Source: Volvox africanus
Taxonomy: Eukaryota; Chlorophyta; Chlorophyceae; Chlamydomonadales; Volvocaceae
DNA: 64,000 nt
Reading direction: 5' to 3'
Assembly (NCBI GenBank): GCA_030268105.1
Contig: BSDZ01000009.1
Coordinates: forward strand, 124,001 to 188,000
Each line of letters begins with the position of its first letter. The first letter of the stretch is position 1. This document shows, in pieces, positions 44,086 through 55,800 of the stretch. Made by a program: the position numbers and the translations under genes. The notes under the pieces are model-generated. The model did not search any database, was not told the origin of the DNA, and saw only the letters and a list, made by a program, of their open reading frames with translations.

Positions 44086-44901
44086 TGTTGTGCTACGGTT
44101 AGTTTTCCGCCGATGCGTAGGTCGATGTGATCCTACAAGGCGAAGTGCTATTGTGATGAACACATTGCATATAAAAGAATCTGCATGATATAAATGTATT
44201 CGTGTACATTTATATATGCATTTGGCATGTTGTCATTATCCATCGCGACATCGCACCATGGCAAATCCGCCTAGCATGCATGAAAGCCCGAAGCATTGAA
44301 GTGCGCATTATGCTCGTGCTACGAAACGATAAGTAATATTATCTGATATAATATTACTTCATTAAAGCACACGTTGAGAGCGCCGCACTTGTCGCGATGC
44401 ATGCCCTGCAACCGGATATCGTTATCCGGACCCTTGCATCATGCGAATGCCGGAAAGGCTTATACGTTGTTATGCGTAGACATCGCCTAAGCGCAGTAGG
44501 GTTGTCACATCTAGGATCGGCCTCCTAATGTGAATCGTACGGCACTGCGATGCTGCGAGTATAACAGATGCGAGGACGGCTAAGCTAGACAAGACATCCG
44601 ATACCGGAGAACACTCGTGTGTTCTAAATTACTATTTCTATACACTATTCTACTTAGTCCGAGCTAAGCCTGAACTTCGCTAATCACCGCCGCGTGATGA
44701 TCGCTTGCTTCCGGCGCTGACGGCGATTTCGTCCATTGCATCGTTCCGATCTGTAAGTTATATCTCTCTTCGTCTTGAAGTCTTCCACTGTCTCTGTTTG
44801 CTCTCGCTTGCCTTGCTGTACTTGCAAGTGCTCGCGCATCGGTGTCGAAAGTCTCCAGACGTGCAGATACTTATGAGCAAACGCGAACGAGAGGTACAAC
44901 A
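44086..44901 (+). repeat. 3' LTR of element 2
   Basis: 816 bp, followed by the ATCCG duplication at 44902-44906. Carries the same TATA box (44170-44177) and intron-like pair (44753-44866). Confidence 0.95.
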
Positions 44902-44906
44902 ATCCG

Positions 44907-45240
44907 TAAGGCCGTCTCTTATCTCAGTGGTCTTCTGGATCAAAGCTTTAATCTGATCTGGCTTTAAGTATTGTCCAGCCAACACAGCGTTTAATATTGG
45001 CGTACGTTCACCTGCGGCTCACAATACAAGCTCGCAACGAGAATACAGCAACTAGTTACCAACAGATATCTAGGATTACAAACCGGAAGCGGCGGCGTCC
45101 AAGACGGCGCTGCCAAGATCCTCATCGAAGGTGTCTAAAGGGCTGCGGCGCCTGTCGCCGTCACTCGCCATCGCGAGAACCTACTTCCGATGAGGGACAA
45201 CAAGACAGTCGTGAATTTAACCTGGTCTCACTACCAAATT
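44907..45240 (-). pseudogene. Leader region of element 3a (minus strand)
   Basis: On the minus strand this holds a primer-binding-like site (TGGTAGTGAGACCAGG, 45221-45236) next to the LTR, then an ATG and an acidic peptide ending LGSAVLDAAAS, a donor GTTTGTAAT, an acceptor GAGCCGCAG and an exon with PDQIKALIQKTTEIRDGL. The layout is the same as in element 2, so this stretch was used to test conservation. Element 2 then interrupts it. Confidence 0.8.
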
Positions 45241-46052
45241 TGTTGTATCCTTCCTTCTTCAATCATGCACTGAATCTGCACGTCTGAATGTTAGCTAGTG
45301 CGCACCGTGCTTACGAACAGCAAGGCAATTCAATGCGAGTAAAGTGACAGCGGAAGACTCAAGATTAAGGAAAGATTCAACTTACAATAATCCTCGTTTA
45401 CAAATCAGTAGATCGCTGTCAGACCCCGTGGGCAATGTTCATCACTCGGCTGCAGATGGAATGCTAGAATAGCTCAGGCCAAATATAAATGATTATATCA
45501 TATGTATGCGAATTAGATCGAGTTAAGTACGCGGGTACTTGGTCCAAAGTAGCGCAAGCCGACTTCGGTCTCTAGGCGGCTGTCCTCGCACCTATCACGA
45601 CACGATACCGATGCACAGTACAGGTCTCACTGGATTCCGATCTCAAGTGTGAGTACCTTGGTAGCACTGCTCTAAATATCGTGTCATCCGTGATATTATT
45701 GGATGCAACGCATGCAATATGCAAAGGTCCGAATACCGATATTCGGTTGCCGACCCAACCATCGCGATCATCGCCTTCTCGCATACGTGTATGGTTTATG
45801 ACGTAAATAAGGTAATAATAGTTAAAGTATATTACGTGATATAATATGCCAATGGATAGATCGCACATTAATTATCAGCCTCGAGTCAAACCTGTTGACC
45901 GACAGCGCGATGTCGTGAATGACAATGTAATATGTCCGATTAGCTAGATATACTCGAGTATATCATGCTAATATGATTGCATTATGCTTTATGATGTTTA
46001 GATATATTGCGGCCTATTTCGGTGCAACCGGTAATCAAACCGGCATACAACA
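45241..46052 (-). repeat. LTR of element 3a (minus strand)
   Basis: 812 bp with TGTTGTATGCCGG at its element-sense start (46052) and an ACAACA end (45241). It is similar to the plus-strand LTR at 49546-50360, with many differences, and to a lesser degree to the LTR of element 2. An intron-like pair is present at 45276-45385. Confidence 0.9.
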
Positions 46053-46630
46053 GTGCTGTCTCCGAGAGACCTTGTTGCACTCATTGGGCCCTAACATGCA
46101 GAGGGTCCTTCGTCGACTAAGGGTGATTCTGCCCACAATGGGATGCTTACCCTCATCGACGAGGGTAACCTGTCACAATCAGACGACTGTGGGGTCGACC
46201 CCAACACATTCACCTCCTTTGCTGAGATGAAGTCGTCACTGGCACTAGTATCCTCAAGTGCCTTCATCATTCCACCAGCGAGGCCGACTTCAATAACGGA
46301 AACACAATAACCTGTCAGAGTCGACTCCACAGATAATAAAAGTGGTTCCAGGGCGGGCTCAAAATTAGCAAAACCCGCTACAGGAGCTTCATACCAGACA
46401 TCAAAGGTATAGGACAATTCTGGCAACAGAACTGTGGACCCCGCCACGTTCACATCATCAATCAATACAGTGCCTGACTTGAATCAGAGGACACGTTGGC
46501 TATTGTTTAACAAAGCGGTAAACCTACGCTGGCTGTGAAATGGTAGCAACAAACATGCGGGAGTGTCCAGACATTGATGTCTGCATCTCCTGTACCTGAC
46601 CAGCTGTTCGAACGGCTCACTTTGAGACAT
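46053..46630 (-). pseudogene. Inverted protease-region fragment of a Ty3/gypsy pol
   Basis: The minus strand encodes remnants of the region upstream of and including the protease (EQLVRYRRC, LSYTFDVWYEAP, LEDTSASDDFISAKEV), homologous to the first 220 residues of element 2 pol. It faces away from the RT region that begins on the plus strand at about 46631. Broken by frame shifts; the usual DTGA reads DTSA. Confidence 0.85.
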
Positions 46631-49486
46631 CCCAGGGCTCCCACCTATGCGACCTGTTACCATACGATCCCTCTCGTGCCCGGAGCACAACCCGTTTCAC
46701 GACCTATGTACAGGTTAAGCCCGTTGGAGCTAGATGAAGTGAAGCGTCAAGTGGGGGATCTGCTCGCAAAGGGTATGATTCGGCCCAGCACATCACCATA
46801 TTCTGCCCCGATATTGTTTGTCGGTAAGAAGGATGGGACGTTGCGCATGTGCATTGATTATAGGGGCTTGAATGCGACCATGATTAAAAATCGCTACCAT
46901 TTGCCGCGCGTCGATGACCTGCTCGATAGGCTTAAAGGCTCAGCTTATTTTTCCTTGATTGACCTTCAACAGGGGTATAATCAGATACGCATCGCTGCCT
47001 CTGATATTCCGAAAACCGCTTTTCGGACCCCCTTTGGTCACTTCGAGTACACGGTCTTGTCGTTTGGACTTACTAATGCGCCCGCCACATATCAAGCAGT
47101 GATGGACCGCATGTTCAGACCGTATATCGACAGGTTTGTCATTTGTTGTTTGGATGATATTTTAATATATTCCAAGACGCGTGAGGAGCACCTGAAGCAT
47201 CTCAAGCTCGTGCTTGAGGTGATGAAGCGGGAGCAACTGTTTGCTAAACGCGCCAAGTGTTTTTGGGCGCAGCCTCAAGTGGAGTATTTGGGCCACATCG
47301 TGTCGGCCACTGGAATAAGGATGGACCCACGGAAAGTAGCTGTGGTTCACGAGTGGCCCGTGCCGCAGAACCTCACCGAACTACGCCAGTTCTTGGGTTT
47401 GACCAACTACTTCCGTAAGTTTATCAATAAATACTCCATTATTGCGGCCCCACTTACGAATTTGATGAAGAAAGGAGGTTTCGCTTCCCTCGAAGCCTGG
47501 ACACCCGCGTGTCAGCGGGCATTCGAAGAGCTCAAGCGAATCGTCGTCGATGACGTAACCCTCTCTTTCCCTGATTACTCGTTGCCATTCCGTGTTGAAG
47601 TTGTATCGGATGCTTCCTTGCATGGAAGTGGTGCTGTATTGTTACAGGAAGGACGACTGATCGCCTTCACGAGTAAGAAGTTCTCGGGTGCGGAGACCTG
47701 ATATACAACAGGAGAGCAGGAGCTGTTGGCAGCTCTACATGCTTTGAAGGAGTGGTGTTGTTACCTCGAAGGTCGCCCTTTTACGCTGAAGACCGATCAT
47801 AAACCGCTGACATTCTTGCAGGGTGTCCCCACGCTTAATCGACGACAGGCCCGGTGGATGGAATATCTATCTCGTTTTGACTGTACTTGGGAGTATATCG
47901 CCAGCAGAATTAATATTCCTGACACCCTCAGTCGACATCCATCATTACATGCTGCGATTTTGGCAGCACTGGTTACTCGTTCACGCAGTCAGGAGGTGCC
48001 GATAGCAGCGGATCTCACGCAACGACTTAAGATGGCATATGAGGCCGATCCATGGTTCGCTTCACCAAGTAACGTGGAACATTTGCACAAGCACAACGAT
48101 TTGTGGCTATGGAAAGATGGTTCGACCACACAAATCGTCGTGCCGAACGACAACGCTTTGCGCTACGATATTCTTGCACGGTTCCACGAGGACCCGTTAG
48201 CAGGACATCCTGGAAGTACGCGTCTGGCAGAGCTTGTACGATGCTCATTCTGGTGGCCACGCGTGGTGAAGGATGCGGAAAACTTCGTGCAAAGGTGCAG
48301 TTTATGTCAGCGCAATAAAGCACTATCCGGTAAGGGCCAGGGTTTATTACAACCTTTACCTATACCAGATATCCCTTGGGAAAGTGTTTCAATGGACTTC
48401 GTAGTCGTGCTGCCCAAAACTGAGGGGGGATACGACTCAGTGTTTGTTATGGTCGATCGTTTGACCAAAATGGTTCACTTAGCCCCCTGCACCTCGTCTT
48501 GCACCGCTGAGCAAACAGCATGATTATTTTTCGATAATGTGGTCCGATTAGACGGCGTTCCTAAAAATGTGATATCCGATCGTGGTGGTCAATTCACGTC
48601 TAAGTTTTGGGAAGCACTATGTGAGCTCGTCGGTATGCGCGTTCATTTGAGCACAGCATATCATCCACAATCCGATGGGCAAACTGAATGCACAAATCGC
48701 ACGCTGGGCGACATGTTGAGGAATTTCGCAGGACGCATACCCTCTGTTTGGGATACATTTCTTACTTCGGCAGAATTCACACTTAACAACGCTGTTAACT
48801 GCTCTACAGGTCGAAGCCCTTTCTTTCTGAATTATGGATTCCATCCTGCGCTACCCGTGTGGCGAGAGTTGGAGATAAATATCCCAGCGGCTAAAACCTT
48901 TGCCAAGTCGTTCCTATCCCGCATGACAGACACGAAGGCATGCTTGGACGAGGCACAACAATGGATGACGGACTATTATAATAAATCCAAACGAGACGTA
49001 ACATTTTCAGTGGGACAAATGGTATTATTGAGCACTAAGAACTTGCATTCGCTCGCCGACGGTTCCCGCAAATTATTACCTCACTAGATTGGGCCATATC
49101 CCGTTGTTCGCATGGTAGGGAATGTAGCTGTGGAGCTATCCCTACCCTCTGACATGAATATCCATCCCACATTTCATATTTCCCTCATCCACCCTTATAG
49201 CGACATGACGCCCGTTACAAACGACACCGATGCTCCTGCAGTAATGGATCCCGGTCCTGAGACCTGGATCGCAGGCAAGCAAAAAGTGTATGATGTGGAG
49301 CGAATATTGGATTATCGGGTTCATCGTATAGGTCAACAACGACGAAAGCGGAAGGTGCACGAATATCTGGTCAAGTGGACTGGCTATTCTAGCGAGCATA
49401 ATTTGTGGGAGCCGATGCGTAATTTCTCGCCGGAAATGAAGCCCCTGTTGGAGGAAGCTCACCTACGTGCCACGCAGACCCAATGA
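46631..49486 (+). pseudogene. Degraded pol (RT to chromodomain) of element 3b
   Basis: Plus-strand homologue of element 2 pol from LPPMRP-like residues through RT (LDDILIYS), RNase H, integrase and chromodomain (ERILDYR...WTGYSSEHN). It has in-frame stops at 47699-47701 (TGA), 48521-48523 (TGA) and 49085-49087 (TAG). The RT active-site YLDD reads CLDD. Several Arg codons have become Cys or Trp. The protease region is not in place; it lies inverted to the left. Not functional. Confidence 0.93.
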
Positions 49487-49530
49487 TCTCTGCAGTCGAT
49501 GCTGTCCGATGCAGCGAGGACGCTGCATAC

Positions 49531-49545
49531 GGGAGGGGGGATAGT
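49531..49545 (+). promoter_or_regulatory. Polypurine tract of element 3b
   Basis: GGGAGGGGGGATAGT directly before the LTR, nearly the same as in element 2. Confidence 0.75.
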
Positions 49546-50360
49546 TGTTGTACGCCGGTTCAATCACCAGTTGCACCGAAATAGGCCGCAATGCATTCGA
49601 ACATTATGAAGCATAACATAATCATATTAGCATGATATACTCGAGTATATCTAGCTAATCAGGCATGTCGCATCATCATCTACGACATCGCGCTGTCGGT
49701 CAACATGTTTGACTCGAGGCTGACAATTAATGCGCGATCTATCCATTGGCATTTTATATCACGTAATAATACTTTAAATATTATTACCTCATTTACGTCA
49801 TAAACCATACGCGTATGCGAGAAGGCGACGATCGTGATGGTTGGGTCGGCAACCGAATATCGATATTCGGACCTTTGCATATTGCATGCGTTGCATCCAA
49901 TAATATCACGGATTATGCGGTATTTAGAACAGTGCTACAAAGGTACTCACACTTGAGATCGAAATCCAGTGAGACCTGTACTGCGCATCGGTATTGCGAC
50001 GTGATAGGTGCGAGGACGGCCGCCTAGAGATCGCAGTCGGCTCGACGCTACTTTGGACTAAGTACTCGTGTACTTAACATAATCTAATTCGGATACATAC
50101 GTTATATGCATTTATATTCGGCCTGAGCTATTCCAGCATAGCATCTTCAGCCGGATGATGAACATTACCCGCGGGGTCTGACGACCGACTACCCATTTGT
50201 AAACGAAGACTATTGTAAGTTGGATCTTTCCTTATTATTGAGTCTTCCGCTGTCACTTTCCTCGCATTGAATCGCCTTGCTGTTCGTAAGCTCGGTGTGC
50301 AATTAGCTAACATCCAGATGTGCAGATTCAGTGCATGATTGAAGAAGGAAGGATATAACA
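49546..50360 (+). repeat. 3' LTR of element 3b
   Basis: 815 bp, TGTTGTACGCCGG...GATATAACA. It ends exactly where a copia reading frame begins at 50361, so element 3b inserted into a copia element. Intron-like pair at 50215-50325. Contains the palindrome TATACTCGAGTATA. Confidence 0.92.
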
Positions 50361-51383
50361 TCACAGGCTGATCCGAGTTTATTCATGCGTGAAGAAAATG
50401 GCGCATTAGTTTATCTGCTCATCTACGTTGACGACGTGTTGATCGCGTCACGAAGTATTGAGGCACTTGCTAAGGTGAAATTTCAAATGATGACTCGATT
50501 TGAGATTCGAGACCTAGGCGAGGCAGAATATTTCCTAGGTATGGAGATCCGACGAGATTGGGAATTCCGTCGAATTTGCCTTACACAGAACCGCTTGATT
50601 ACTGGTTTGGTGGAGGAGTTCCGCATGAATGATGCCAAGCCGAAGCCGGTTCCCATGGCACCTGGAACTGTCCTACCGCAAACAAAGTCGGACGAGCGGT
50701 TGGAGAGCGAAAAATACCCGTACAATGTGCTTGTTGGGAAGTTGTTATACATCGCGAGCTGTACGCGTCCGGATATTTCCCAAGCCGTGGGAGTATTGAC
50801 GAGGCATATGGCGTGCCCTGGATTAGTTCATTGGAAGGCAGCCAAAGAAGTAGTACGATACTTAGCTGGTACTGCGGATTTTGGTTTAGTCTTTGGAGGT
50901 AGTCGTATCAACGAAGGGCTCACGGGATTTAGTAATGCCGATCATGCGGGCTGTATGGATTCCCGCAAGTCTACCGCTGGTTATGTTTTTACGCTTCACG
51001 GTGGAGCAGTTACATGGTCTAGCAAGCTTCAACGGAGCGCTGCTTTTTCGACTACGGAAGCTGAATATATGGCGGCTTCCGAGGCAACCAAGGAGGCGCT
51101 GTGGATGCGTCAACTCCTGTCGGACCTTGGATATGAGCTACGACCGACCAGGATTAACTATGACAACCAGAGCAGTATCAAAGTCACTAAAAATCCGATT
51201 ATATCAATTAGGTCAAATCATATCAGTGTTCGATATCATGCAGTTCGTGAGGCAGTTGCCTTTGGGTCAGTGATTATGGTTAATTGTCTCACCGATGAGA
51301 TGGTCGCGGACATACTGACAAAGCCGTTACCCACGAATAAGTTCGTGGAGCACCGTGGGAGCATGGGAGTTTGCGAGATCTGA
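50361..51383 (+). pseudogene. Ty1/copia pol fragment (RT end and RNase H)
   Basis: The frame is open from about 50363 (QADPSLFM before the ATG at 50385) to the stop at 51381-51383. It shows the copia reverse transcriptase core YVDD (LLIYVDDVLIAS), EYFLGMEI, YNVLVGKLLYIASCTRPDIS, then RNase H (ADHAGCMDSRKSTAGYVFTL, ALWMRQLLSDLG) and the typical end VADILTKPLP. The usual first Asp of the RNase H SDAD motif reads Asn. Gag, protease, integrase and most of RT are missing on the left, where element 3b cut in. The frame itself is intact, so decay is mainly by truncation. Confidence 0.93.
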
Positions 51384-51394
51384 CCGCGTGGGAG

Positions 51395-51560
51395 TGTTAG
51401 AATTACGTTAATTAGTTCGTTCGGACTCGCAACATGGTTCCGAAACCATGCGACTTCATTGTACGGAAATTCTCTGCTAGCGAGCCAATGGTGGTTCTAC
51501 CAAAGTTTACTTCCTTATCCTTGTAACAAATACGTGGTGTAGATCCACTTATTTCCAACA
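51395..51560 (+). repeat. Probable 3' LTR of the copia fragment
   Basis: 166 bp, starting TGTTAGAA and ending TTCCAACA (imperfect inverted termini), preceded by a purine-rich GCGTGGGAG. No second copy is in the window, so the right end is tentative. Confidence 0.6.
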
Positions 51561-52134
51561 GCAACCGAATATTGCTATTCGGACCCTTGCATCTTGCGGA
51601 TGCCATGAAGGCCTATTTGTTGGGATACAAGGATATCGAAGATACGCATTAGGGTTTGCCACACTTTGGATCAGCCTCCTAGTGTGAGTTGTACTGTGTA
51701 CTAATATCACGCATATATTAGATGCGAGGACGGCCAGGTAGAACATTTTTATATGCTTTTGGAATACATCCGTGTTCATCTGAACTATTGCTAACTGCTC
51801 TATTACTGCGGCCTCTATTATTGCTGTCTGCCGTGTGATGATCGCTTGCCATCGGCGCTGACGGCCGACCTTATCAACGCAATCACAAATCATTGTAAGT
51901 TATATCTTTCCTTGTTCTTGTTGAGAATGCGCAACACTTATAAACGGAAGATTGTCAGATCAAGTAATACGGCCCACGAGGGGCCGAGCGCTTTGCTGAC
52001 TTCAACAGTTCTCAAGTCTTCCACTGTCACATTGTCGTTTCTGAGTGCTTCGCTGCCATTGCAAGTGCTCCAGCATTAGAGTCTAACGCCCAAACGTGCA
52101 GACTCTCTATAAACAAAGGAGGAGAGATACAACA
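51561..52134 (+). repeat. 5'-truncated Ty3/gypsy LTR remnant
   Basis: Resembles the 3' two thirds of the element 2 LTR (GGACCCTTGCATC, GATGCGAGGACGGCC, ACGTGCAG) and ends GATACAACA. Intron-like pair at 51895-52101, longer than in the others because of an insertion. Confidence 0.8.
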
Positions 52135-52850
52135 GCATTAGTTGCGTGTATCTGCATTCTGCATATTGTCATGTTGAAGGGTTTCAACTTGCATTCCTGC
52201 CACATGCATGCAGGTGCACAATTAGTCGTGCATTAGGCCTCACCTTGACGAGTATAAATGACGTGTCATGGTGTTTCTTACAGCACATAAAATTTTGAGG
52301 GGTGCATCGTCAGTCATAATCCACCATATATTTAACATTTTCATGCCACAGCACCGCACGCATATCCACCAGCCCACGCAAGCCACCACTTCGACCAGCT
52401 CCCCTTCCATGTCCCCAACATGCATGATGCATCTGACAAATCCGCCTTCACATACACCTGATCTATCTGAAGATGTCCATGGTCCATGCATTCCGGGTGC
52501 CACCTATAGACAACCCAGGATACTTCACATGGCGTGTCTTTGCCTCCACAGCCCAGAGTTGTATCATCGCAATGAACATTGACTATTAGCAGCCAGATTC
52601 GATCCCTCACCGCCAGGTGATGTTGCCCACAACCTCCCACCTGCCTGTCAACCACTCCTGACAGCAGGAGGGAAAACTCGAGTCTGAGCAAGTCATAAAC
52701 CTCTGAATATCATGGTTGAATCTCTATCATATCTGCCTAAGCAAACGCCCAATCAGGAGATTCCTAGGTATAGTCCATCATAGGTATCATTATCCCAGGA
52801 TACTACATTTTTATGCTTCACTCCACACGCTGCAAAAACTTTGATACATG
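52135..52850. other. Spacer downstream of the ABC transporter gene
   Basis: No recognised gene or repeat. It should include the 3' UTR and polyadenylation region of the minus-strand transporter gene. I did not find a TGTAA-type signal that I would rely on. Confidence 0.5.
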
Positions 52851-55800
52851 TCAACCGTTACCACTCCAGCTGGGTAACTGCTCGGCCATTTGAAGTCCTG
52901 CATTACGTACCATCATGGTGAAGGCCGACCCAGGGTTGGCCAATAACTTCATGACAGGGCCAAACTCAGCAACTTTTCCAGCATCCATGAGCATCACAGC
53001 ATCTGAGTCAAGGATGGTGTTCAGCCTATGAGCAATTGACAACACAGTCGACGCCTGCAAAAGAATAGTAGAGACAACAATGCATGTTCTCTTTATATTT
53101 TGCTGTTGCCATTGACCTGAATGTCCGTGCAAGACAAATGCAACTTCCGGGTAGCCAATCTCCGTTGCACTCGGTAAGTAGAAGGGAGAACGACGAGCGC
53201 AAAGAAACACCATCAAGGACATAAATATCATTATGAGAACAAGCATCAAGGAAAACGCATCAGACACTGACAAATCCAAAACCTTCACAGCTGTGGAAGA
53301 AATCGTAACGCATCCATGTTTTGAATTTTAATTAGCTCACCTCAAAGTGTGTCCGAACAGCCCTCTGGATGATGGCGTCTGTTTCAGGATCCACACTTGC
53401 TGTGGCTTCGTCAGCCACCAGCAGCCTAGGGGGAAAAAGCATTAAATATGTAATAAAGGAAACACACACATATATATGTACGCATATTAAGTGCATTCTA
53501 CTAAAAGGTTTCCTTGCAACACCTTATACCATTAAAAACACAGTTCATAAAAAAATAAACCTGTCATTTTCCATACAAATTCCATCCTAGGCACAGAGTG
53601 CTGATACGCCCCAACCCTAAAACCCTGAAACCCTACACCCTAATACCTTAAACCCTAAAACCCAACCCACATACCTCGGCTGCCGCAGCAGTGCACGAGC
53701 AACACATACAAGTTGCCGCTGGCCAACACTAAAATTGTTTCCGCCCTCTGCAACCACTGCAGACAGCCCACCTACAGATGTAAATTTAGACACAGATATG
53801 AGTAATCATGCATTGTGGTAAAGAATGGATGCACTCAAAATGGTGTAAAAGCAATGTCTGTAAGAGCAATGCATACATGTTCACCATGCAGATAGATGTA
53901 TACAATTCGATTGATTAGCAAAGACATAACAAAACATCCAGTGCAATTGATAATAATTGTGCGTTTGCTAGTGAAGTCAATTAATCTGTGAAAACCTTCA
54001 TGATAAATTGAAAGGTGATTTCGAATGCTGTCAAGGTGCTAGCATACAATATTCTTAAACACCATGCCTGATAAAGAAAACGATATGGACCTAGCATCTT
54101 TGGTTTGTTATCTCTGTATACTGCTAAAATACTTATATGTCCTTTCAGGACAAGTAGCCCACAGCAGTGTAACACCTAAAAGCATACGATTGATGGCTCA
54201 CCTATTGACTGTACATATTTATGCAGTGCAACTACTCCCAAAGCCACCCAGATTTCACTGTCCGAATGGTGGCCCCATGGATCAAGGTTGGATCGTACAG
54301 TTCCTGAGAAAAGAACAGGCTCCTGCACGATCATATAAAAGTATATGTAAAATATAGTGTCATTACAACCTAGCCTTGACCAAACACAATTCAAGTTTGA
54401 CATGATAATTGATCAATAATTTCCACTAAAGCCAAACGTAAGTGCACATACATGTGCATGCAGCATTTATTACTTGACACACCTGTGGGATGGCGGACAG
54501 TGCAGTACGAGCAGTACCTAAACCTGTAGGATTGTGAGGATCGGATATTTAGAGAATGGTACAGAAGATACCAGGCTGTGCTACCAGGCTACATTTTGAC
54601 TACTTACCCAGAGCTCGCAGGTCCACTCCATCTAGTAAAATTCGCCCTTGCTGGGGCTCCACAAGCCTGAGCAGAGGATGAAAAATATTATCATTATTTT
54701 ACCCTCTTTTCCAAGATGGCATGGCACCACTATTAAAAGACATCATGAAATAGATACTACAAGTAGCAAGTTTATTGGTGACACAGAAAGTACATTGCAG
54801 GATATGCCACATACATAATGCCACAATCACTGATTTCAGAGAAGTCAATGTCGGTGAAGGATGAGGGTCCACAGAAGTACAGGGGAAGGTAGGGACTGCC
54901 AGGTAGCGGTCATGGGTGAAGCAAAGGACCCCTCCCTATCCCAAACAGCTGGGGGATATGAAAATTAGTGTTGGCTGGGGAAAATGGCGCGGGCCCCCAT
55001 ACTAGACCTTGGGATATCTTCGATAGCATTTACAGGGTTGCACATACACCAAGAAAAACACATATACACATACGCAAGGTACAGGGTCCATGAACTGCAT
55101 AACTTAGGAGTACCAAGTTTCGATCCTCAAGACAAATTAATAAGTTGCATGTGGGGTGAGGCACGCGCGTCACGCTACACACCACATCCTGTGTCCACGT
55201 CCCGCTTTTCATACATCTTAGCCATGCAACCCGCGAAAATTATTGAGTTTCAGGATTTCCCAGTTTAGAAGCGCAGGTTAAATAATAATATATACTCATC
55301 AGCTGTAGTAATATATCACTTATGTGAGAGGCTAAGATTGGAATGCGAGCTGGGATACTGCAGACTGTGAAACTCAGTCAACGGACAGGGTTTGGACTGT
55401 CAAACCCTAGCCAATGGACATACAACGGCCCGCAGAATTTACGGCTGAATAGAGGACGTTTGGATTTATTTCTTCAGCTTAACGAAAAAGATCTGCTTAA
55501 TCGCGTGTTCTGTGGGCAAGATTGCTTGTCCGTGGGGAACTTGTCATACAGCAGAAAGATGGATGGTTGTCAAAGTGAACGGTTGGTTTTATAAAAAAAA
55601 CCCTAGCTCAGATTTATGTTATATGTAGTGCGGAACGTTTAGAAACAAACTTTTCTGGAAAAGCGTTGAAAGCACTTTGAGCCTGCCAAACCTGTTTGCG
55701 CTCATGTTATTGTTTTTGCCACAGATAGACGAGATGCCATAAAGGAAGGAAGTGTAAAGCTGCAATTATTGCCCCTCAGATGGGCGGTTATATTTGTTTG

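Larger units (their letters stand above)
37447..44901 (+). mobile_element. Complete Ty3/gypsy chromovirus (element 2), nested in element 3a
   Basis: 7455 bp with 816-bp LTRs and the 5-bp target duplication ATCCG (37442-37446 and 44902-44906). Order: 5' LTR, primer binding site, split leader ORF, gag, UAG, pol with chromodomain, polypurine tract, 3' LTR. I count three differences between the LTRs, all transitions, so the insertion is young but probably older than element 1. Both long ORFs are intact. Pol is similar in sequence to that of element 1, but the LTRs are unrelated in length and most of their sequence, so the two are different families of one lineage. Confidence 0.95.
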
